Below are positions 22,856-32,353 of a stretch of 64,000 nt of DNA, one piece after another (position 1 is the stretch's first letter; every line of letters begins with the position of its first letter). The stretch covers positions 1,240,001 through 1,304,000 of the forward strand of contig AP026123.1 of the NCBI GenBank assembly GCA_030295235.1. The letters run 5' to 3'. Source of the DNA: Fistulifera solaris. Lineage: Eukaryota; Bacillariophyta; Bacillariophyceae; Naviculales; Stauroneidaceae. Under the pieces are notes generated by a model. The model searched no databases. It had not been told where the DNA came from and saw nothing but the letters and a program-made list of their open reading frames with translations. A program made the position numbers and the translations under genes.

Positions 22856-23674
22856 ATGGTCAATGCTAACTCGAAGAAGTCTGGGCTTATGCTAATACCC
22901 GAGTCAATTCTGAAGAAGCGTCATGATTTGGACGATCTTGCCCGCAAGAGAGCCGCTTTGGAACAACCGCCTAAAAAGGCAGGTAGCAATAAGGCGTTCT
23001 ATGTTCGAAAGCCGGAAACCTTTTTGGCCAGAGGTCGCGCAAGACGTAATAATGCTACTCGGTATCGTCGTGTAGCGAAGAAAGGAATGCAAAAACGTGC
23101 ATCGAACAAGAAGGAGGTCGCCGAGAAGGTAGTTGAGGGCAATGGTGATTCCCTAGCAGTCAAATACCAGTCCAACTCCGTCGGAGCTCCGTTTGTTTTT
23201 GTTGTGAGAATTCGAGATGATTTGGGAGCTCCACGTGTTGTAAAAACGGTTCTGGACCAGATGCGACTGAAGAAAGAGCACGAAGGCGTGTTTTTGCGGT
23301 ACGATGAGGCAACACGCAAAAAGCTACATTTGGTCGAAAATTTTGTAGTTTATGGCCGACCGTCGAAAGAGATTATTAAAGATTTGATTGAAAGGCAGGG
23401 TCACGGGTGCGTAGATAATGAAAGAGTTCCTCTTTCCGACAACACTGTTGTTGAACAACATCTTGGCGAGCACAATATCATTTGCGTTGAGGACATGGTC
23501 CATGAAATTTTTGCGGTAGGGGAATCATTTGACGTAGTGAATCAATTTTTGTGGCCTTTTTGTTTGATGGATACAAAAACAGAATTCGAACGGAGAACAC
23601 TTAAATTGCACGACGGCAAAGACTACGGTGACAGGGGCGACGCCATCAACGATTATCTCAAGAATGTTCTATAA
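22856..23674 (+). CDS. RLP7/RPL7-like 60S ribosome biogenesis factor
   Basis: A member of the uL30/L7 family, 272 residues, closer to the nucleolar assembly factor RLP7 (RPL7L1) than to structural L7. The N-terminus has the family opening LIPESILKKRHDLDDLARKR and a very basic stretch (RGRARRNNATRYRRVAKKG). The uL30 core is FVFVVRIRDDLGAP, VVKTVLDQMRLKK, FVVYGRPSKEIIKDLIERQG and NIICVEDMVHEIF. The C-terminus is DYGDRGDAINDYLKNVL, where L7 has GGDAGNRE...IN. It is an intact single frame. RLP7 binds pre-rRNA near the ITS2 region in yeast; that role is inferred here from family. Confidence 0.85.
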   Translation: MVNANSKKSGLMLIPESILKKRHDLDDLARKRAALEQPPKKAGSNKAFYVRKPETFLARGRARRNNATRYRRVAKKGMQKRASNKKEVAEKVVEGNGDSLAVKYQSNSVGAPFVFVVRIRDDLGAPRVVKTVLDQMRLKKEHEGVFLRYDEATRKKLHLVENFVVYGRPSKEIIKDLIERQGHGCVDNERVPLSDNTVVEQHLGEHNIICVEDMVHEIFAVGESFDVVNQFLWPFCLMDTKTEFERRTLKLHDGKDYGDRGDAINDYLKNVL

Positions 23675-23842
23675 ACACCTTTAGCACTGTACGTTTAGTT
23701 GACTACGCATATTCGAGAACAATAGTTTCGCACTTCAAATTTGCTTGCTTGATACCTTATCGAGAAGCTTTGTCAAGGTCCGAGGTGGAGCAGGTATGTA
23801 GTCTAGATTTGTTGGCTTGAGCTGTTTGTTCTTTTCCCTGTA

Positions 23843-24691
23843 TCATCCGCTTCTGTCTCCAACCGTTCCATATAGCTTGGAAAGAAAAGGGTGCACTTTC
23901 TTCCTCGACAACTTTTTGATTTTCTCTTCTTCTTCTTTGAGCTTGTCTCGTTTCCGAGTTTCAGTGTCCAATCGCTTTTCAATCTGTCCCTTCTGCTCCT
24001 CGAGTTTACTAGACAACAAGGCCGTTTTCTCGACAGTTAATGCGCGTTCCTTGTTAATTCTCTCCATCCCTTCCTTGCAAGTGTCTCCTTCGGCGATACT
24101 AGCATAAATATTCGGTAGGTTGCTTTCTCGGAGTCGTCGACGAACGGAATCAATGATGGCCTTTGTATGACGATCAAATGCTAGGACAATTTGTCGGCTA
24201 TGCATCCGTTCCCCTTGTGCTTCGGACGGCTCTGCGACTTCTTGGCTTGTCTCCATGGCCAAGCGTCGCATCACATCGGTGCTGTAAAGGAGAATACTGT
24301 TGTCGAAATTCCTTCGCTGGGATTCGTCATCTTCGTGAAAGTAACTTTCTGCTGACATCTGACTTGTCACGGAAGAGGAATCATTTTCAGTGAGATCATC
24401 CTTGTGACTATTATCAAGATCGACGTTCTCTTTTGTGGATTGTATCTTGTAATTAGTGGCTAGTGTAGAGTTGCTTTCCTCACCAGACAATGTGGACGAT
24501 GACGACAAGTAGAAGCTATCGGACTTATCGTGAGCTTCCGCAAACGGTCGTTTTCTTTTGCGACCGACGATTTCCGTTCCTAGTGATGGTTTTGAAAATA
24601 AAGCCAGCAGAGAGCTGGAAGAAGGCTTCAACTTCGAGCTTGGTCGTTTAGGTTGGCTCATGTCGACAAGTTGCAGCAAATCCAATAACAT
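23843..24691 (-). CDS. Uncharacterised coiled-coil protein
   Basis: No family recognised. The N-terminal half is Ser/Lys-rich with a basic patch (GRKRKRPF) that could be a nuclear signal. The C-terminal ~100 residues are highly charged and predicted to form a coiled coil (KLEEQKGQIEKRLDTETRKR, then KLKEEEEKIKKLSRKK). The ATG at 24691 gives the longest ATG-started form; a second ATG ten codons later (MSQPKRPSSK) is equally plausible. Its 5' end abuts the palindrome array at 24728, which would lie in its promoter. Confidence 0.55.
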   Translation of the reverse strand: MLLDLLQLVDMSQPKRPSSKLKPSSSSLLALFSKPSLGTEIVGRKRKRPFAEAHDKSDSFYLSSSSTLSGEESNSTLATNYKIQSTKENVDLDNSHKDDLTENDSSSVTSQMSAESYFHEDDESQRRNFDNSILLYSTDVMRRLAMETSQEVAEPSEAQGERMHSRQIVLAFDRHTKAIIDSVRRRLRESNLPNIYASIAEGDTCKEGMERINKERALTVEKTALLSSKLEEQKGQIEKRLDTETRKRDKLKEEEEKIKKLSRKKVHPFLSKLYGTVGDRSG

Positions 24692-24727
24692 CAACAACAA
24701 TTTGCAAATAGCACCGATGATGATTTA

Positions 24728-25620
24728 TTCCAGAATTTCTGGAACGTCCCCAGATTAACTGTAACCTTATTACCCAAAAAACAACGGTTCCAGAATTTCT
24801 GGAACGCGCACAAAATCACTGTGTGACGCAAAAACCGATTCCAGAATTTCTGGATCGCGCACAAAATCACTGTGCGACGCAAAGGACCGATTCATTCCAG
24901 AATTTCTGGAGCATCCCCAATCCCTAGATTATCTGTATTACCCAAAACAATGGTTCCAGAATTTCTGGAACGCGCACAAAGTCACTGTGTGACGCAAAGA
25001 AAGAAACGATTCCAGAATTTCTGGAACGCGCTCAGAATCACTGTGCGACGCAAAGGACCGATTCCAGAATTTCTGGAACGCGTTAAAAAGCATTGTGTGA
25101 CGCAAAGCATACGTTCTTGACGCAAAGGACCGATGATTCCAGAATTTCTGGAACGCGCACAAAATCACTGTGTGACGCAAAGCACCGATTCCAGAATTTT
25201 TTGGAACGTTCCAGATTTTCTGTATTACCCAAAGTAACGACTCTAGAATTTTTGGAACGTGCTCAAAAGCACTGTGTGACGCAAAAAACCGATTTTAGAA
25301 TATTTCTGGCACGTTCCAGATTTTCTGCATTACCGAAAACAACGATTCCAGAATTTCTGGAACACGTTAAAAATCACTGTGTAGTGCAAAGGACCGATTC
25401 CAGAATTTCTGGAAAGCGCTTTTAAAAGCACTTTTTGACGCAAAGGACCGATTCCAGATTCCAAAATTACTGGAACGTCCCAAGAATTTCTGCATTACCC
25501 AAAACCACGATTCTTGAATTTCTGGAACGTCCACAAAATGACTGTTTGACCCAAAACACCGAGCACAAAATCAATGTGTAACGCAGAGGATCGATTCCAG
25601 AATTTTGGAACTTCCCACAA
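24728..25620. repeat. Minisatellite of ~52-60 bp units built on the palindrome TTCCAGAATTTCTGGAA
   Basis: About 16 units. The palindrome or a close variant starts near 24728, 24788, 24839, 24895, 24954, 25010, 25062, 25137, 25189, 25241, 25292, 25346, 25398, 25452, 25510 and 25594. It is a perfect inverted repeat of TTCCAGAA around one base. Two spacer types alternate irregularly: CGCGCACAAAATCACTGTGT then GACGCAAAG, and a type with CCCAGATT...CTGTATTACCCAAAAC. The right-hand copies are more degenerate. Both strands have open frames across the array with repeated short peptides, a by-product of the unit structure. Confidence 0.9.
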
Positions 25621-26076
25621 AATTAATTTTTGACCCAAAACCCATCTATCAATTGTTTCATCGCATCTAAAAAACATTATAAGAACGTATTGGAAGCCGT
25701 CGCCCGTCGCCATGATGTGATGATCGAGTGATGATGGGTCGCGCGATACGAACTAGCCTTCGGTAAGGTTCAGGCTGTGAACGTTTTGAAAATAATAATA
25801 TTTCTAATGACTCATGACTGAACTCTTTAGTCTTGGTCGTGTTCCCCTACATTATTGTGGGAAAAGGTCAAACTGCAAAGGATAGGATGATGATTTGTGA
25901 GACTTTGCCGAATTTCTTCGCAATAGGGTGCATTAGTGTGGCTAAAATACCCAATTCAATGTAAAATAGAGCCAATTTTTAAGTATGGAAGTAAGTTGCG
26001 AAACATTACTAAGCCGAGAAATTCAACATCTTCAGCATAGCCTGCGCGATAGATACTCAGATCCGTCATTATGAGA
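25621..26076. other. Intergenic region with dispersed motif
   Basis: Continues from the degenerate end of the minisatellite. A divergent dispersed-motif copy lies at 25811-25861 (CATGACTGAACTCTTTAGTC). No gene seen. Confidence 0.45.
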
Positions 26077-26720
26077 CTAGCGATCGTATAATGTTTTGTC
26101 CTTTTTCTTCTTTTTCTTCAAATCGGCTTGTGCTTTTAATTCTTTTGCTGCAGCGGATGCAGCAACGCTTGTCGTTGGCTTTGACTTTCGTTTTGTCTTA
26201 GCTTTCAATATGGCAGCCACATCCGCCGGGCCATCCAAATACATTGGAGTCTCTTCTGCTGGAAGAGTGGCATTGATCGTTTTCTTCTTTTGGGCTTCCG
26301 CCTCTTGGCTTGACTAGGCTCCAAGCATTCCTCTGGATTCGTAAATGGCTCAGTATCCACTACGACGTTCTCCTCCTTCTCGACAGTGACTTGATCGATA
26401 CCAAGTTCATTCAAAATATCATCAAGATTGTCGAGTTGGTCGTCGATGGACACTTTCGCCAGCTGTTTCTTCGAAGCATTTTCACGTGCTTTCTGTTTGG
26501 CAATTTCCAGTCGTCGCTCGCGTTCTTCTGCGTCCTCTTCGACAGTGACGCCTCCATTTTCCTCTTCTGATTCAGACTCTGAGTCTGGAATGAGTTCTTC
26601 ATTTTCTTTGACTGATGAATGTTCCTGTACTGCTCCGTTAGCCGCCGTTTCGGTCGTATTGGGATGATGATCTTCCTCATCCGACGAATCATCATCGCCC
26701 CATCGCTGATTTTCGTTCAT
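26077..26720 (-). CDS. Uncharacterised acidic/Lys-rich protein
   Basis: No family recognised with confidence. The N-terminus is strongly acidic (NENQRWGDDDSSDEEDHH), the middle has a charged helix (EDAEERERRLEIAKQKAREN), followed by DNLDDILNELGID. The C-terminal part, in a different frame, reads ETPMYLDGPADVAAILK and ends in a run of Lys and KDKTLYDR. Lengthening the T run at 26280-26283 by one base joins the two parts. Alternating acidic and Lys-rich tracts are common in nucleolar proteins, but no function can be assigned. Confidence 0.55.
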
Positions 26721-27149
26721 TATCGCCTCCTGCTGTCACACTAGATGACTGTCGATACTCTAGGATCTTAAATTGATGCTACTGTTTACTTTTTTTAAAG
26801 AGAAGTTATGCCAGTAATAGCTGTCTTTCTTTGATCCGAAGTCTCGGCATGGATTTTCTTTCGTAGAAAATGTGGCTGATGTCTGATGTGCGATGAAATT
26901 GAACCAACGGAGGGCGGGTGGACGGGCCCATTATGTTTTGTTGATAATGTTTGTAATAACGCAGCGACAAAGATCTCCTCCATCATGCTTCGGACGAACG
27001 ACAGACAAAAGATCCGCCATCGGATCGGAAAATGAATGCCGAGAGATAGGACTTATTACTTGCTTGACAGCAACGGCAACCCTTCTCATTACACTCGTAA
27101 CGTGCTTCTTGATCTGCGATCTTCTATTTCATTACGAAGGGATAACACC
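26721..27149. other. Divergent intergenic region
   Basis: Upstream of both the acidic protein gene (minus) and the first AAAP transporter (plus). No repeat or further gene seen. Confidence 0.4.
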
Positions 27150-28777
27150 ATGAAGCTGCTTTTTCTATCTACAACATTGTCGCTCATCTTCGCGACTTCA
27201 GATGCATCGTCCTTTCCATCTGCACCTCATGCTCTTCTCGTCCGTGGAGGAGCCCAGCCCAATAAGGCGAAGAAAGGATTCGTGCGCCCGCCTGCACCCT
27301 TTCGTCCTCCTGCTAAGGCGACTAAGCCTGTTGAAAAAGTAGTTGCTGGTAAAGGAACTGCTACGATCCCTCAAGAAGTTTTTAACCTCGTCAAAGGAAT
27401 CGTTGGTGTCGGAGTGCTCAGTCTCCCCGCCGGTATCGCTGTGTTCGCCGACAGCCCAGCCGGACTCGGTCCTGCTCTCTTCCTGATTGCAGCAATGGGG
27501 ATTTTGTCAGCTGTGGGTTTTGCTACGATTGGACGCGTCTGTGCCTACACGGGGGCGACGTCTTATCGCCAAGCTTGGAGTCTATCGGTAGGGCCAAGAA
27601 CCTCTTGGATTCCCAGTTGGAGTGCGACTCTCAAGACAAGTATGGCTTGTCTCGCTTACTCCATGGTCTTGGCTGATACCTTCTGCTCGCTGCTGGGGAG
27701 CACACAACGTACGACGGTTTTGTTGGGACTGACGGTCGCAATTTTGTTGCCCTTGTGTTGGTTGAAAGACTTGGCTTCTTTGTCACCCTTTAGTTTGGTA
27801 TGTACAACAGTGCGCAAACGACCGTTTTTCAAAAGCGTCTCACGTCCGCTTCTTTTCTCTTCTAGTTGGGGGTGTGTGGTATGGCTTATACAGGTCTGGC
27901 CATGACAATTCGCTACCTTGACGGCTCGTATTCCAACCCGGGCAGTTCTCTCCTGGCGGCCGTTTCCGACAATCTGAAACCCAAGTTTGGTAGCAGCGAC
28001 TGGACGAGTATTTTTCAACCAAACAGCTTGATCCTCGTATGTATGCTAAGTACTGCGTACATGGCGCACTTCAATGCTCCCAAGGTATGTTGTTGTGATG
28101 GGGGTGTGTATTGTTGCTTCTGTTTCTCATGAATTGATCGTCAATACCAGTTTTACAACGAGCTCAAAAACAACACGCTGGCACGTTATCACCAAGTGGT
28201 AGGAACCAGCTTTGGTATCAGTATCTTACTTATGGGTGCCATTACTGCCGTTGGGTTCCTTACATTTGGATCGGCTTGCTCGGGACTTGTCCTCAACAAC
28301 TACGCGTCGAAGGATGTGCTCATTCAGGCCAGTCGGGTAGCAGTTGCTGTCGCTTTGGTCTTTTCGTTTCCGCTGGCGTTCCAGGGATTTCGTGACGGTG
28401 CATTGGATTTGTTGCAAGTGCCTGTTGAGAAGCGCTCAAATCCTCTTTTGAACACCGTGACGATCGTGCTGTTGGGAGCCATCACAGCTGCGGCTGCAAC
28501 TTTGAAGGATGTCAGCTTTGTCCTTGCATTTGGAGGAGGTATGTGGCAGTGCTTTTGCGACTGGTTTCTCAATCACAAAGTCTCAATGAACAATTATCTT
28601 TTCGCAGCAACACTTGGAAATGCTTTGACTTATGTATACCCTGCGATCATGTATGCATCAGTTGTTCGCAAACAAAATCGCAAAGGAGAAACAGCGAATG
28701 TCTTGTTCAACAATATGTCGGCAATTCTTGGTCTCATCATGGGTGCCATTGGCGCTAAAATGGCGTTAGATAAGTAA
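27150..28777 (+). CDS. AAAP-family amino acid transporter, probably plastid-targeted (copy 1)
   Basis: A multi-pass amino acid/auxin permease-type transporter. The start ATG at 27150 gives a signal peptide (MKLLFLSTTLSLIFATSDAS) followed by SFPSAP, an ASAFAP-like site, and a basic Pro-rich segment. This suggests targeting to the complex plastid. Family motifs: FNLVKGIVGVGVLSLPAGIA in the first helix, then AYSMVLADTF and LSTAYMAHFNAPKFY. Three introns: 27798-27865, 28085-28150 and 28539-28607, all GT-AG and 66-69 bp, each joining sequence that matches the intronless positions of copy 2. The protein ends at 28777. The partner gene at 28942-30416 is convergent, with 164 bp between the stop codons. 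Confidence 0.88.
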
Positions 28778-28941
28778 TTATATTCTGGTTTGATTATCAG
28801 ATGCAAGAGATTCCAATAATCGTCTGTCTGAACGAGCGAGCATTTCAAAATTGAAGCGACAGGTAAGGCGCTAGATTAAAAAGGGCACTGAATTGAAAGT
28901 GAAACCAAGCATTAAACTTTACAGCTCTAGCACCCGACTCT

Positions 28942-30416
28942 CTAAAGGTAGTTCTGAACTGCTTTGATGGCTCCTACTGTACCCATAGCAACACCTAGAA
29001 AGGCGGATCCCATTGCGAATTTCGTTTCGCGTTTCTGCATCTTAGTTGGGTTGGACAATTTGTTTACAGCTCCTCGGAACATTATAGCGGGATAGATATA
29101 GATCAGAGCATTCCCCAGAGTTGCGCTAATGTCATCGAACACGCAAAGTTAGGGAGAACGATTCGAACAGCATTTGGCAATCAAGAGTGAATACGGAACT
29201 TACCCGGCAAACGCCATGACAAAGCTGACATCTGGGATGATTATAGCCAGCCCAGTGATACCAGACAAGAGACCCACAGTCAATAGATTCAGAAACTTGT
29301 TCGATGCGTTGTTGACCTTCAAAAGATCCAGCACTCCATCACGCGCCCCCGTGAATGCCAGCGGGTAAGAAAAGACCAAAGAAAGAGCCACAGCGAAGCG
29401 CGAAATCGACATAAGTCCATCGCGGCTCGAATAGTTGTTCAGAATCAATCCTGCAGAATTTCCGCCAAATGTAAGGAACCCAATTCCAGCCATACTGGCA
29501 AAAGACCAATGCTAATCGCAAAGCTAGTCGCCACAACTTTGACGTAACGGGGAATCGTGTTGTCTTTCAATTCCGTATAAAACTTGGGAGCATTGAAATG
29601 CGCCATGTAAGCCGTACTAAGCATACCTAGCAAAATGGTTGACGCCGGATTGAAGACGCTGCTTTGCGTCCCAAATGCCGGCTGAAGGCTCACTGGCAAA
29701 TCCTTGGCAAACTTTCCACCGACAGCATAAGCCTTACCAAAGTACCGGATGGCCATGGCAATGGCTGTATACACCATGCCGAGACTTCCCAAGAGCGAGA
29801 AAGGGGCCAATGCGTTCAAGTTCTTGAGTAAGCAAAGTGGCAGTAGTAAGGTGCTCGTCACTCCAATCAAGGCCGTCGATTTGGATACGGCGAAACCGGC
29901 TGTGGCGAACAGCGACGCGAATGTATCTCCAAGAATCATACTGTACGCGAGCACAGCAAACATAGTTTTCAACGTGACCGACCACGCAGGAATCCATGAT
30001 GACTTCTCACTCACGGCGGCACTCCATGCTTGTCGAAACGTCTTTGTTCCTGTCAAAGCGCACGATCTGCCGATCAAAGCAAAGCCATAAGCTGACAAAG
30101 AACCGATGGCAGCGATCAAGAATACCGCGGGTGTAACTGCGCCTGGGGCGTTTCCGTATTTCGCAATCCCTGCTGGCAGACTCAAAACTCCGGCACCGAC
30201 AATCCCTTTGACTAAGTTGAAAATCAATTGTGATACAGTCGCTGTACCTCCTGATGACGGTATCTCCGTGACTTGTTTCGTTTCAAAGAGTGCCGTGGCG
30301 TGGAAGCTCGGTCGTACAGAAAAAGTGGGCTGTCGAATAACAGCAGCTGGCTGAAAGGCGTGGGAAGAGCACAATAAGAGGCTGGTGATGGCCAAGAAAG
30401 CAACACAGCGTGTCAT
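28942..30416 (-). CDS. AAAP-family amino acid transporter, probably plastid-targeted (copy 2)
   Basis: Inverted paralog of the gene at 27150-28777. The ATG at 30416 starts a signal peptide (MTRCVAFLAITSLLLCSSHA) followed by FQPAAV, a good ASAFAP-type junction. The helix-1 motif is FNLVKGIVGAGVLSLPAGIA, and LSTAYMAHFNAPKFY is shared with copy 1. Only one intron is present, 29126-29203 (GTAAGT...TTAG), two bases away from the position of the third intron of copy 1; the other two were lost here or gained there. The frame changes at the A run 29500-29503; one more base gives SIGLFASMAGIGFLTFGG, parallel to copy 1. The substrate is unknown. Confidence 0.87.
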
Positions 30417-31065
30417 GATCGGCGTCGGAGTATCGTTATGCGTCAATATGTGTGCCTGAAAATAACAAGGCGCGGTACCGTATTTACTTGGCTTCCAGAG
30501 AAGCGCCCTAAAAAAAAGTTTGGTTGATAGAAGGTAAGGAAGTAGAGGTGATGAACATCAACGCGATCAAGGATCGGCATTCTCAAACATCAATTTTTAT
30601 ACGAGAACTTTAGTGGTATCGGAGGAACCGAGAGCACAGCACACCCACTCAAATGCCAAGAAAACTTTTTGGGTTGACACAAGGACGAAGGACGACGTTG
30701 CACGGAGGCAATTTCGATGCAGTAAGGTTCAGGAATAGGCGAGGGACTCAGTATTACCCACGAATCAAATGACTGGCAGGCGCGCTACTGTCAGTACTGT
30801 AATTAATACGAGGAGTTACTACACAAAAACCTATCTTACCAGAATTAATATGGTCGAGATAGTATTCTTGGGAATTGTAGCGAGCAAACATACGACTCAA
30901 AACAGTCCTGCATCCTTGCATCCTGCATGCTTTTTGCCAAGAAACGCGACGCAGCTTTGCACCCAGTCTGTGTCTGTGGGCATCTTATTACGACATGAAA
31001 CGAGTATTCAAGAAGTTGTCTTTGTCATTAATTGTTATTCCTTCAGCACCCTTATCAACAAAAGG
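30417..31065. other. Divergent intergenic region
   Basis: Lies between AAAP copy 2 and the MOB gene. Short frames only, nothing recognisable. Confidence 0.4.
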
Positions 31066-31822
31066 ATGAGTTCAACACAACACGGAGGAACGTTTCAACC
31101 TTTGCAGCATCGCAGCGGAACGCTTCGGGATCGGTTGCACTCGTATACAAAAAGGACTTTGGGAGCAGGCGGAAGTCTCAATGAAGCTGTAAGTCCTTTC
31201 GATGATCGATCCTCTTTTCAAAACTAATCTCATCGCTTACCTTGTCTTCGTCACGTAGGTGGCTTTACCAGCCGGTGAATCTTGCGCCGCGTGGGTCGCC
31301 GTTCATGCAATCGACTTTTACAACGATGTCAGCACGATCTGGGCCGTCATGTCGACGGATCCGTACCTATCTTCTTTCCGTCCCGGGGAGGGATTCCCAT
31401 CTGGAGTCGAATATCGATGGAGTGATAGTGACAACAACAAGGAAGCCGTTTCGGTCTCGGCTCCTGTATATGTAGACAAAGTCCTCGGATGGATTGCGGA
31501 TCAAATGAATGACGAGCGCAAGTTTCCCGACGATGACGACGAAGAACGAGCACTTCGTGTATTTCAAACTCCGCAATTCGCTGCTCTATGCGGGCAGATC
31601 TTCCGGCGATTATTTCGGGTGTATGCAATCATATATTCGTCGTTCTTTGGGACGCTGGAAGCACTTGATATGGCTCCGCATTTGAATTCGTGCTTCAAGC
31701 ACTTTATGTACTTTTGCACAGAGTTCGGGCTGTTACCAGAGCGCGAAATTGAACCGATGGAAGTTCTTGTCAAACCCATTCGCAAACAGTATCATCAGGG
31801 CCGAAACCCCAGTAATCGCTAA
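31066..31822 (+). CDS. MOB kinase activator
   Basis: A MOB1/phocein-family protein, the co-activator of NDR/LATS kinases in Hippo and mitotic-exit signalling. Exon 1 (31066-31188) starts with MSSTQHGGTF and ends in GGSLNEA. A 70 bp intron (31189-31258, GTAAGT...CGTAG) joins it to VALPAGESCAAWVAVHAIDF, as in MOB1. Later motifs are SGVEYRW, VSAPVYVDKVLGWI, the helix RRLFRVYAIIYSSFF and the conserved HLNSCFKHFMYFCTEFGLL with the His-x4-His ligand (HLNSCFKH). The product is about 228 residues, the usual size. The kinase partner is not in this window. Confidence 0.92.
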
Positions 31823-32353
31823 CTCGGCATCCTCGCGGTATCTCAAAACAAATTGTTTTGGCCTTGAGCGCATTTGCTTCGACCTCTTCTCATTCATACA
31901 ATAGATACTTCTAGAGTGACTGCGGATACTTTTATTCGTCATTAAACTTTCTAGTCTAATGAGCTTTGTTCTTGATAAATTGTTTTTCTGAGACAACGGT
32001 TCATTTGATACAACGATAGCTACCAGGTAAAAAAGGATCCAGATTAAGTAAAACGCTCTGATCGACTGATAAGGCACGAAACGAAACTGAATCGCAATAA
32101 GTTGACACCATAATAGCTTCTCTAATCACAAATTGCAACGCCTTCGCAAAGAAACTTGACATTCGATTCATTGCGTTTTCCCCCCTCGTTTGTCTGAACT
32201 AAAAAAGTCGAATAAAAGCGCAGTTCGTGGTAAACTTATAATGAGAATGAAGTATCTAGGCTTCTACAAACAAACTCCTGGTTGCCTCTACTTTGTATGT
32301 AGTATTTATCATGAATAAATAATAGGCACACTTAGAATGAATTCTTACATGCA
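31823..32353. other. Intergenic region between convergent genes
   Basis: Between the convergent MOB and ankyrin genes. AT-rich; no gene, repeat or RNA gene seen. Confidence 0.4.

Noticed and set aside
24872-25425. Repeat-protein genes on both strands of the minisatellite (PEFLERA.. and FQKFWN.. peptides)
   Set aside because: Frames arise on both strands from the same palindromic unit, lengths vary, and no start context or flanking domain supports translation.
24728-25620. CRISPR-like array (regularly spaced palindromic repeats)
   Set aside because: Spacing is irregular (51-75 bp), spacers are themselves repeats of two types rather than unique, the palindrome decays to the right, and the context is a eukaryotic nuclear genome.
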